Origin: Bacillota bacterium
GTDB lineage: Bacteria; Bacillota; Proteinivoracia; UBA4975
Direction of reading: 5' to 3'
Assembly (NCBI GenBank): GCA_012727415.1
Contig: JAAYHI010000178.1
Location: 1-17,381 of the forward strand
Length of the DNA stretch: 17,381 bases
The notes beneath the pieces were generated by a model that was given only the letters and a program-made list of their open reading frames with translations, ran no database searches and had not been told where the DNA came from. The translations under genes were made by a program, and so were the position numbers. This document shows, piece after piece, positions 6,774 through 13,017 of this stretch. How positions within the stretch are numbered: the stretch's first letter is position 1; every line of letters starts with the position of its first letter.

Positions 6774-8567
6774 CTATTGCTTGACAATGGCGTTGAACTT
6801 GCAGGTTTCAATGCAAGCACCGCATTTAATGCACTTGGCGGGATCGATCTTATGGGGTTTCTTCACTTCGCCGCTGATGGCCTTTGCGGGGCAGACACGG
6901 GCACAAGATGTGCAGCCGATACATTTGTCTTCAAGGATTCTGTAGCTGGCCAGGGCAGTACATGCGCCGGCGGGACATCTCTTATCCTTGATATGAGCTT
7001 CATATTCATCCCGAAAATATCTCAATGTGGAAAGGACGGGGTTGGGAGCAGTCTGGCCCAGGCCGCACAGAGAGGTAGACTTGATAGTCTCTGCCAGGGA
7101 CTGGAGGAGTTCAATATCTCCCTCTTTGCCCTCGCCTTTAGTGATTCTCTCGAGAATATCCAGCATGATCTTTGTGCCTTCCCGGCAGGGAGTACACTTG
7201 CCGCAGGATTCCATCTGGGTGAAGTTCAGGAAGAAGCGGGCCAGTTCAACCATGCAGGTATCCTCGTCCATTACCACCAAGCCGCCGGAACCCATCATGG
7301 CGCCAGCACTGATCAGGGAATCATAGTCAATGGGCAAGTCCAGCAATTCTTCAGGGATACAGCCCCCTGAAGGGCCACCGATCTGGACGGCTTTGTACTT
7401 CTTGTCGTCAATAATGCCGCCGCCGATGTCATAGATAATTTCCCGCAAGGTAATGCCCATAGTCACTTCTGCCAGGCCGGTGTTTTTTACCTTGCCGGTA
7501 AGGGCAAAGACCTTGGTGCCCTTGCTCTTTTCTGTTCCCATGTCGGCAAACCACTGGCTCCCCCGGGCGATAATCCGGGGCACATTGGCAAAGGTCTCGA
7601 CGTTGTTGACATTAGAGGGTTTTCCCCAAAGGCCTTTATTGGCCGGGAACGGGGGCCGCACCCGGGGCTCTCCCCTTCTCCCCTCAATTGAGGCAATTAA
7701 CGCGGTTTCTTCGCCGCAGACGAAGGCACCTGCCCCTTCTTTAATATTCAGTTTAAAGTTAAAGCCTGAGCCGAAGATATCCTCGCCCAACAGCCCCAGT
7801 TCATGGGCTTGGGCAATGGCAATTTTTAACCTCTTGATTGCCAGGGGATATTCTGCTCTGACATAGATATAGCCCTCGTCAGAGCCAATGGCATAGGCGG
7901 CAATGGCCATGCCTTCGATAAGGGCATGGGGGTCACCCTCGAGGATACTGCGGTCCATGAAGGCACAGGGGTCACCTTCGTCAGCATTGCAGATGACATA
8001 TTTCTTGTCGCCGGGGGCCTTCCTGGCAAATTCCCACTTCAGCCCGGTGGGGAACCCGCCGCCGCCGCGGCCCCTGAGGCCGGCAGCTTTGATTTCTTCG
8101 ATTACCTGCTCAGGCGTCATCTGGGTCAGGGCCTTGGCGAGAGCTTCATAGCCGTCCCTGGCGATATATTCCTTAATATTTTCGGGGTTGATAAACCCGC
8201 AGTTGCCAAGGACGATGCGGTTTTGCTTTTTGTAAAAATCAATGTCTTTGTAATGGGGGACCATCTCTTCTGTAATCTGGTTCTTGAACAACAGGCGCTT
8301 TACCGGCCTGCCCTTGAGAAGGTGCTCTTCCACAATTTCCTTGACATCTTCGGGCTGTACCCGGCAGTAGAAGATTCCTTCGGGATATACAATTACAATT
8401 GGCCCCATTTCACAAAAGCCATGGCATCCTGTTTCAACTAATTTTATTTCCTTGTCAAGGTTAAAGGCTTCCAGTTGCTTTTCCATTTCGGCCTGCACGT
8501 TTCTGCTGCCGGAGGCAACGCAACCAGTGCCTGCGCAGACCAACACATGACCGCGATATATTTGCAT
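6774..8567 (-). CDS. hndC: NuoF-type FMN/NAD(P)H-binding subunit HndC
   Basis: Flavoprotein that links NAD(P)H to the hydrogenase and, in bifurcating relatives, splits electrons between NADH and ferredoxin; 597 residues. The N-terminal thioredoxin-fold [2Fe-2S] domain has C11, C16, C48 and C52. The nucleotide-binding Gly-rich loop GLRGRGGGGFPTG is at 163-175 and the FMN region CNADEGDP at 193-200. A [4Fe-4S] site is formed by C455, C458, C461 and C501, and a C-terminal 2x[4Fe-4S] ferredoxin by C549/552/555/559 and C579/582/585/589. This domain order is that of HndC/HydB. It is 25 nt after hndB and 19 nt before hndD, in one operon. NAD versus NADP preference cannot be read from the sequence. 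Confidence 0.96.
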   Translation of the reverse strand: MQIYRGHVLVCAGTGCVASGSRNVQAEMEKQLEAFNLDKEIKLVETGCHGFCEMGPIVIVYPEGIFYCRVQPEDVKEIVEEHLLKGRPVKRLLFKNQITEEMVPHYKDIDFYKKQNRIVLGNCGFINPENIKEYIARDGYEALAKALTQMTPEQVIEEIKAAGLRGRGGGGFPTGLKWEFARKAPGDKKYVICNADEGDPCAFMDRSILEGDPHALIEGMAIAAYAIGSDEGYIYVRAEYPLAIKRLKIAIAQAHELGLLGEDIFGSGFNFKLNIKEGAGAFVCGEETALIASIEGRRGEPRVRPPFPANKGLWGKPSNVNNVETFANVPRIIARGSQWFADMGTEKSKGTKVFALTGKVKNTGLAEVTMGITLREIIYDIGGGIIDDKKYKAVQIGGPSGGCIPEELLDLPIDYDSLISAGAMMGSGGLVVMDEDTCMVELARFFLNFTQMESCGKCTPCREGTKIMLDILERITKGEGKEGDIELLQSLAETIKSTSLCGLGQTAPNPVLSTLRYFRDEYEAHIKDKRCPAGACTALASYRILEDKCIGCTSCARVCPAKAISGEVKKPHKIDPAKCIKCGACIETCKFNAIVKQ

Positions 8568-8592
8568 TTTTCTCCCCTCCTCCAGTTAGCTG

Positions 8593-8958
8593 CTAATCCA
8601 GTTTTCCTACTACGTAATCTTCAACGATGTTGCCGTTGATGACATGTTCAGTAATTATCCGCGGCACAACCTGGGGGGTAACCTTGCCGTAGGTAATCCG
8701 CTTTTCTCCCGGTCTGATGACATCCACCAGGACTTCCTGTTCGCACATGCCTATGCAGCCGGTCCAGGAAATGGCGATTTTAAGATTCCGCTTACCCACT
8801 TCCTCCATAATGGCTGCCATGACCTCCCTGGCCCCCGCTGCAATGCCACATGTGCCCATGCCAACCATAATTTGAGTGCCGTCATTTATTCTCGCTGTGG
8901 CCTCTTCCAGCGCTTCATCCTTGATTTTTTTCAGGTCTTCAGGTGATTTAATAGCCAT
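8593..8958 (-). CDS. hndB: HndB-like thioredoxin-fold ferredoxin subunit
   Basis: A 121-residue subunit with a predicted N-terminal helix and a thioredoxin-like ferredoxin fold. Only three candidate cluster cysteines are present: C37 in GTCGIAAGA and C68/C72 in TGCIGMC. I recall HndB proteins generally showing this reduced pattern, so [2Fe-2S] binding may be atypical or need another ligand. The ATG follows a G-rich site (AAGGGGGG) and lies 15 nt after hndA. It is an accessory subunit of the hydrogenase complex. Confidence 0.9.
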   Translation of the reverse strand: MAIKSPEDLKKIKDEALEEATARINDGTQIMVGMGTCGIAAGAREVMAAIMEEVGKRNLKIAISWTGCIGMCEQEVLVDVIRPGEKRITYGKVTPQVVPRIITEHVINGNIVEDYVVGKLD

Positions 8959-8973
8959 TTAAAGCCCCCCTTA

Positions 8974-9450
8974 TTAATATTTGGCTAAGATCTCAGGGAT
9001 CTTCTCAGGTGTCAACCTGCCGTAAGTGGTATCATTGATCATCATAACCGGGGCCAAACCGCATGCGCCAAGGCATGCCACCGGCTCAAGGGAAAACTTC
9101 CCGTCGGCGGAAGTGCCCCCGGGTGCGATGTTTAATTCACTGCATACTTTATCGAGAATAGCCTTGCCGCCACGCACATGGCAGGCAGTCCCCGCACACA
9201 CTCTGATGGTGTTCTCGCCGCTGGGTTGCAGGCGGAATTGTGCATAAAAAGTAGCTACTCCATACACTTCGCTATATGGCTTGTTAAAGAAATCTGCAAT
9301 CGCCCGGATGGTTTTCTCCGGCAAATATCCTTTAATTTCCTGGGCCCTTTGCAGGACGGGAATCAATACGCCCTCTTTTCCCTTATACTCTTCCAGTATT
9401 TCTGTCAGTCGGGAATCCTGACAGGTGTTTCCACAGCAACACTTTCCCAT
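8974..9450 (-). CDS. hndA: NuoE-type [2Fe-2S] subunit HndA
   Basis: First gene of the hydrogenase operon; 158 residues. The N-terminus is Cys-rich (MGKCCCGNTC), followed by a helical segment and a [2Fe-2S] thioredoxin-fold domain with ligands C85, C90, C126 and C130 (CAGTAC and CLGAC). It should dock on HndC and carry electrons to or from the flavin. The ATG at 9450 is about 8 nt after AAAGGGG. It has a near-consensus promoter about 90 nt upstream and a Rex-like palindrome in the leader. It closely resembles the solitary NuoE-like protein at 3899-4393. Confidence 0.95.
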   Translation of the reverse strand: MGKCCCGNTCQDSRLTEILEEYKGKEGVLIPVLQRAQEIKGYLPEKTIRAIADFFNKPYSEVYGVATFYAQFRLQPSGENTIRVCAGTACHVRGGKAILDKVCSELNIAPGGTSADGKFSLEPVACLGACGLAPVMMINDTTYGRLTPEKIPEILAKY

Positions 9451-9479
9451 TGACTGTACCCCTTTCCTGAATAATTGAA

Positions 9480-9493
9480 GTGAAAAGTTTCAC
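9480..9493 (-). promoter_or_regulatory. Rex-like operator in the hnd leader
   Basis: A perfect inverted repeat, GTGAAACTTTTCAC on the coding strand, contains GTGAA-N4-TTCAC, the core of the Bacillus/Staphylococcus-type Rex box (TTGTGAA-N4-TTCACAA). The outer bases match only partly (TC on one side, TT on the other). It lies about 36-49 nt downstream of the predicted start, where a bound repressor could act as a roadblock. Rex is an NADH/NAD+-sensing repressor of fermentative redox genes in Bacillota. Confidence 0.55.
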
Positions 9494-9535
9494 GAACAAA
9501 AGCATAAAAAATCAAAAAAAATCACATCCTAAATA

Positions 9536-9564
9536 AATATATACTTGTTGCTGCCCTTTGTCAA
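9536..9564 (-). promoter_or_regulatory. Strong sigma-A-type promoter of hndABCD
   Basis: A perfect -35 TTGACA (9564-9559), a 17-nt spacer and -10 TATATT (9541-9536, five of six consensus bases). The predicted start is near 9529, giving an 80-nt T-rich leader to hndA. The -35 box touches the inverted repeat that ends the upstream operon. Confidence 0.88.
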
Positions 9565-9601
9565 CACCAAACCGCCCCTGGAAAAAAGGGGCGGTTTGGT
9601 G
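9565..9601 (-). terminator. Perfect 14-bp hairpin after the dehydrogenase operon
   Basis: CACCAAACCGCCCC pairs perfectly with GGGGCGGTTTGGTG across a 9-nt loop (TTTTTTCCA). It starts 7 nt after the stop at 9609 and should end the five-gene transcript. It lacks a trailing U tract: the T run is in the loop and the sequence after the stem is the hndA -35 box. It could therefore be a terminator, an mRNA-stabilising hairpin or a protein-binding palindrome. Confidence 0.65.
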
Positions 9602-9608
9602 ATTCTCC

Positions 9609-10760
9609 TTAGACTACTGAGGGTTCCCGCAGCAGCTCGCCCTTTTCAAATCGCTCCAAAGACAGAGGGGAAATATCCATATGGGGCTGGCGCCCGCTGA
9701 TAAGTTCCGCCATTAACTTGCCGGTAACGGGACCGAGCATAAAGCCATGGCCGCTAAAGCCCACTGCATTATAAAAGCCTTGAACAGCGGGCGCTTCACC
9801 GAGGATGGGCTGGGCATCCGGAGACATGTTGTACAAGCCGGCCCATTGCCGGACAACCCTTAGTTCAGCCAGCGGCGGCAACAGCGGGAGAATTCTGTGG
9901 GCCATTTCCTCCATAAAGTGCCAAGTGGAAGAAATCACATGCTCTTTAAGCTCCTGTGGATCGCCAAAACCCATGATGAAGCTGCCATGAGGAGTTTGTT
10001 GGCAATAGATGCCGTGCTGCAGAGATATTACCATCGGTCCCTGCACAGGCGCCACCGGCTCAGTAACCAAAATTTGATGGCGTTCGGGGTAAGTTGGCAG
10101 CTCCACTCCTGCCATGGCTGCCACTTCTCTGGAATAACCGCCGGATGCATTGAGGACCTTGTTGGTATAGATCTTTCCCCGGGTGGTGTCCACAGCCACT
10201 ATTTTTCCCTTCTCCACCTCGATGCCGGTAACCTCAGTGTAGGTCATAAATTTGACCCCCAGGCGCCGGGCGGCTTCGGCATAGGAATTAGTGGTAATGA
10301 AGGGATTGATGTGCCCGTCAGTGGGGCAGAAAGTCGCAGCCAGCAAACCTTCAATATTGAGGTAGGGCACGATTTCCCTGGCTTCCCGGGGAGTGATGAG
10401 GTCCACCTCAATTCCCAGAGACTTTTGCAGGGCGACATTTTTGCGGTACTGCTCCACTGTTTTCTCATTATAGGCCAGCATGAGGTAACCCTCTTGCTTA
10501 AACTCAATATCCATGCCGGTGTCCAGCTCTTCATTGAGGTTTTCATAGGCCTGAATGCTCTCCCTGGCCAGGAGGACGTTCATTTTCAAGCCCCACTGCT
10601 GGCGCACGCCGGCACCGCAGCGGCCGGTGGAGCCGCTGGCGAAGAAATCCTTTTCCACCACCACAATGTCAGTAACCCCAAGCTTGGCGAGATAGTAAGC
10701 GGTGGCGCAGCCAATAATGCCCCCGCCGACAATTACAACTTCAGCGGTATTGTTACTCAT
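9609..10760 (-). CDS. DAO-family FAD amino/imino-acid dehydrogenase, catalytic subunit
   Basis: A 383-residue flavoprotein of the D-amino-acid oxidase / sarcosine oxidase beta / HcnC / proline dehydrogenase beta family, expected to oxidise a small amino or imino acid. The N-terminal dinucleotide fold VVIVGGGIIGCATAYYLAK begins at residue 8; ASGSTGRCGAGVRQQWG follows near residue 40, and RHQILVTEP and GFSGHGFMLGP are family signatures. I chose ATG 10760, which overlaps the preceding stop by 8 nt, over an upstream start at 10841 that adds 27 unlike residues before the FAD fold. It is the last gene of the complex. The substrate is undetermined: proline, hydroxyproline, sarcosine and glycine are all possible. 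Confidence 0.87.
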   Translation of the reverse strand: MSNNTAEVVIVGGGIIGCATAYYLAKLGVTDIVVVEKDFFASGSTGRCGAGVRQQWGLKMNVLLARESIQAYENLNEELDTGMDIEFKQEGYLMLAYNEKTVEQYRKNVALQKSLGIEVDLITPREAREIVPYLNIEGLLAATFCPTDGHINPFITTNSYAEAARRLGVKFMTYTEVTGIEVEKGKIVAVDTTRGKIYTNKVLNASGGYSREVAAMAGVELPTYPERHQILVTEPVAPVQGPMVISLQHGIYCQQTPHGSFIMGFGDPQELKEHVISSTWHFMEEMAHRILPLLPPLAELRVVRQWAGLYNMSPDAQPILGEAPAVQGFYNAVGFSGHGFMLGPVTGKLMAELISGRQPHMDISPLSLERFEKGELLREPSVV

Positions 10761-11034
10761 GTTCTTCCCTCCCCCTGGCCAGAGCTCCCAGTTTAACCCC
10801 TTTAGCAGGGGGCCGGGTTTTGCCGGGTTCAATATCTGCAATTTCCTTTCCCGTCATAGCGGCAATTTCCCGGGCCAGCAATTGCAGGCAGGTCCTGCCC
10901 TGACAGGGGCCCATGCCGCACCTGCTAATGCGCTTAATCTCTTCGACAGTGGTGTACCCGGCAGCAATGAGCTTGCGGACATCTTCCCGGGACAAATCTT
11001 CACAGCGGCAAATAATGACATCTTTATCTTGCAT
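10753..11034 (-). CDS. BFD-like [2Fe-2S] subunit of the dehydrogenase
   Basis: A small 93-residue protein carrying a bacterioferritin-associated-ferredoxin-like [2Fe-2S] domain: C9 and C11 in ICRCED, C39 and C44 in CGMGPCQGRTC. In HcnB and sarcosine oxidase alpha-type proteins this domain is normally the C-terminal part of a longer flavoprotein; here it is a separate gene. ATG 11034 overlaps the previous gene's stop by 11 nt and was chosen over the 16-residue longer start because the family begins close to the CxC motif. The last 30 residues are a basic, Gly/Pro-rich tail of unknown role. Confidence 0.86.
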   Translation of the reverse strand: MQDKDVIICRCEDLSREDVRKLIAAGYTTVEEIKRISRCGMGPCQGRTCLQLLAREIAAMTGKEIADIEPGKTRPPAKGVKLGALARGREEHE

Positions 11035-11527
11035 TGTCTTCACCCCCGAGTTTAATGCCCCGGACCAGGTTGACCATGTCAACGGGGACTTTAAGCCCTA
11101 TGACTACGGTGCGATCCTGGTTTCTGGCCCGGCGGACTTCAACAACTTCAGCCTGGCACAGCTCTTTGCCATCCCGGCCCACTGCCGTGACAACATCCCC
11201 CTTGTCGGGCACAGGCAGGAACTCCCAGGGAATCAGAACTTTGCCGTAACCCGGGGCAAAGCCCTCGTCGATAACGAAGATGGCCAGTCCCGGACAGCGG
11301 GCAATGCAGATGCCGCAACCATTACAGCGGCCATAATCCACCTGCGGGATTGCATTGATGTCCTCGCCGATGCAGACGGCTTTGTTGGGGCAGGCACCCT
11401 CACAGGGGTTGCAGGGAATCTCCTGATAGCATTCAATGACCACATAGGGACCGGCTTTGCGCCTGTCAGCTTCAGGAAGCTTACCTTCCCAGTCTTTTTG
11501 CGCAGCTATTCCCGTTGATTTAAGCAT
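11024..11527 (-). CDS. 2x[4Fe-4S] ferredoxin subunit of the dehydrogenase
   Basis: A 167-residue protein with two ferredoxin-type clusters. The first has Cys 33, 39, 42 and 46, with an enlarged first spacing (C-x5-C). The second is a classical CNGCGICIARCPG with Cys 68, 71, 74 and 78. A predicted beta-rich C-terminal domain of about 85 residues contains VVTAVGRDGKELC and VVIGLKVP. ATG 11527 overlaps the previous stop by 8 nt and has AAGGGG 9 nt before it; longer frames upstream lie inside the preceding gene. It probably relays electrons between the two flavoproteins or out to a soluble acceptor, like the ferredoxin-like chains of archaeal dye-linked proline dehydrogenases. Confidence 0.87.
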   Translation of the reverse strand: MLKSTGIAAQKDWEGKLPEADRRKAGPYVVIECYQEIPCNPCEGACPNKAVCIGEDINAIPQVDYGRCNGCGICIARCPGLAIFVIDEGFAPGYGKVLIPWEFLPVPDKGDVVTAVGRDGKELCQAEVVEVRRARNQDRTVVIGLKVPVDMVNLVRGIKLGGEDNAR

Positions 11528-12605
11528 TTGCAGCATCCCCTTCCAATTTGGCAATGCCGGCACGGATTTTTGCTCCCACCGGACCCCGGCGCAGGGCGTC
11601 CAGGCTGGCTTGGCACTGGGCGCATACATTGGCAGCTTCGCCCTTGTCTGCTCCCAATTGGGCGGCTGCAGCTGCACCCGCCAGGCGGCCTTCGACCATG
11701 GCGGCGCTGGCCTCCTCTACGCCGGCGGCATCGCCGGCCACAAATATCCAGTCGATACTGGTTTTCAACTGAGAATCCCTGAGAGGCACTTCTCCTCCCA
11801 GTTCCGGCACGTACTTGGTCTTGCAGCCTACCTGGCGCAGCAAATCCAGTACCGGTGACAGGCCGACGGCCAGGCAGACCACATCCACCTCGATTTCTCT
11901 TTCGCTGCCAGGAATGACCTGCCAGTCATCGTCCAGCCTGGCAATGACAGCAGACTCCACTGCATTTGTGCCACTGGCTTCGACGATAGTATGTCGCGTC
12001 AGGATTGGGACTCCCGCCCGGGCAATCTTTGAAGCATGAACAAGGTAAGCCCCGATATTGGGAGCTGCCTCCACCACTGCCCGCACAGGAATGCCTGCCT
12101 GTAACAGCTGGTAGCTGACGATGATGCCGATGTTGCCAGCCCCCACCATGAGCACGCTTTTGCCGGGCAGAACGCCGTATTGATTCATCAAAGTCTGCAC
12201 TGCCCCGGCACCGTATACCCCGGGAAGGTCATTGCCCGGGAAAGCGAGGAATTTTTCGCTGGCGCCGGTGGCAAAGACAACGGCCTCGGGTCGGATTTTA
12301 AAGTACTTGTCCTCGCCGGTGACAGCAGTCAGCACCTTGTCCTCATAACAGCCAATGACGGCAGTATTGCTGAGGACGGTAATCTTCCCCTGATGCTGCA
12401 TAAGCAGGTCGGGGATATCTATCCCGCGGACACCGGCATGGTGCTCCCGGGAGCCGAAGAACTTATGAGTCTGTTTGACCAGCTGCCCGCCCAGTTGCAG
12501 GCCTTCGTCCACAAGGAGCACCTCAATTCCCAAAGAGGCCGCGGCATTGGCGGCTGCCAGTCCTCCTGGGCCTCCGCCTACAACCAGGAGCTGGGTTGTT
12601 ACCAT
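11520..12605 (-). CDS. HcnB/sarcosine-oxidase-alpha-like FAD oxidoreductase subunit
   Basis: A 361-residue two-dinucleotide-fold flavoprotein. The FAD fold VVGGGPGGLAAANAAA starts near residue 8, a second Rossmann motif VGAGNIGIIVSYQ lies around 155-167, and the late FAD motif VAGDAAGVEEASAAMVEG completes a pyridine nucleotide-disulfide oxidoreductase fold with no CxxxxC redox disulfide. Compared with HcnB or sarcosine oxidase alpha it lacks the C-terminal BFD domain, which is a separate gene downstream. It keeps a CAQC motif near the C-terminus. The ATG overlaps the upstream stop by 7 nt. It probably holds the electron-exit flavin of the complex. Confidence 0.89.
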   Translation of the reverse strand: MVTTQLLVVGGGPGGLAAANAAASLGIEVLLVDEGLQLGGQLVKQTHKFFGSREHHAGVRGIDIPDLLMQHQGKITVLSNTAVIGCYEDKVLTAVTGEDKYFKIRPEAVVFATGASEKFLAFPGNDLPGVYGAGAVQTLMNQYGVLPGKSVLMVGAGNIGIIVSYQLLQAGIPVRAVVEAAPNIGAYLVHASKIARAGVPILTRHTIVEASGTNAVESAVIARLDDDWQVIPGSEREIEVDVVCLAVGLSPVLDLLRQVGCKTKYVPELGGEVPLRDSQLKTSIDWIFVAGDAAGVEEASAAMVEGRLAGAAAAAQLGADKGEAANVCAQCQASLDALRRGPVGAKIRAGIAKLEGDAANA

Positions 12606-12913
12606 TTCAGTTCACCTCCTGTTGCTGGCTGGCGCCTGACATCCATACCTTCCACCAGCGGTTCAACGCAAGTGCGCACATTGGCCTTGCCATTGACGGT
12701 CATCAGGCAGGAAGAGCACTTGCCAATGGCACAAAAAAAGCCCCGGGGACGATTGTGGTGCCTGCTGTGACTCAAGACCTTAACGCCGTTGGCATGCAGG
12801 GCCGAGGCGATGGTGTCCCCCTGGCGCCCTTCCAGCTTGCGGCCTTCAAAGGTAAAGGTAATGACAGGCTTTTCCTCAAACTGCAGGATAGGATGTTCGC
12901 TGATTCGACTCAA
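12599..12913 (-). CDS. HcnA-like [2Fe-2S] ferredoxin subunit
   Basis: A 104-residue protein of the Fer2_4 type, as in HcnA and the N-terminus of sarcosine oxidase alpha. Ligands C61, C66, C69 and C82 follow the C-x4-C-x2-C-x12-C pattern, preceded by the family's HNRPRGFFC segment. The proposed start is TTG at 12913, after AGGGGG; no in-frame ATG fits before the conserved ITFTFEGRKLEGR strand. First gene of the five-gene unit, it overlaps the next by 7 nt. Confidence 0.87.
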   Translation of the reverse strand: MSRISEHPILQFEEKPVITFTFEGRKLEGRQGDTIASALHANGVKVLSHSRHHNRPRGFFCAIGKCSSCLMTVNGKANVRTCVEPLVEGMDVRRQPATGGELKW

Positions 12914-12931
12914 GTCATCTTCCCCCTAGTG

Positions 12932-12994
12932 ATTTTATGGAACATGTTATTCATTCGCTTATTGCTTGCTTTTTTCCTGCCCGAGAATGAATAA
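12932..12994 (-). promoter_or_regulatory. Upstream region of the five-gene operon with a 10-bp inverted repeat
   Basis: TTATTCATTC (12947-12956) and GAATGAATAA (12985-12994) form a perfect 10-bp inverted repeat with a 28-nt spacer. A -10-like TAAAAT lies at 12937-12932 but has no acceptable -35 box, which hints at activator-dependent transcription. The palindrome AACATGTT is at 12941-12948. Confidence 0.35.
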
Positions 12995-13017
12995 AAAAAC
13001 CAAGTTGCACTTGGTTT
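12993..13017 (-). terminator. Intrinsic terminator of the Rieske flavoprotein gene
   Basis: AAACCAAGT and ACTTGGTTT form a 9-bp stem with loop GCA, ending in a run of seven T residues. It starts at the TGA stop of the preceding gene, so the five-gene operon downstream needs its own promoter. Confidence 0.9.

Noticed and set aside
9897..10796. Plus-strand frame of 299 codons opposite the DAO-type subunit
   Set aside because: Antisense shadow of a gene with clear FAD and family signatures; no plausible ribosome site.
10761..10841. Longer N-terminus for the DAO-type subunit
   Set aside because: The extra 27 residues lie inside the upstream BFD gene and precede a family-normal start that has the operon's usual short overlap.
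12958..12986. Possible sigma-54 (-24/-12) promoter before the five-gene operon
   Set aside because: GGGCA and GCA have the right spacing, but the TT preceding the -12 GC is AA, and no activator gene is in the window.
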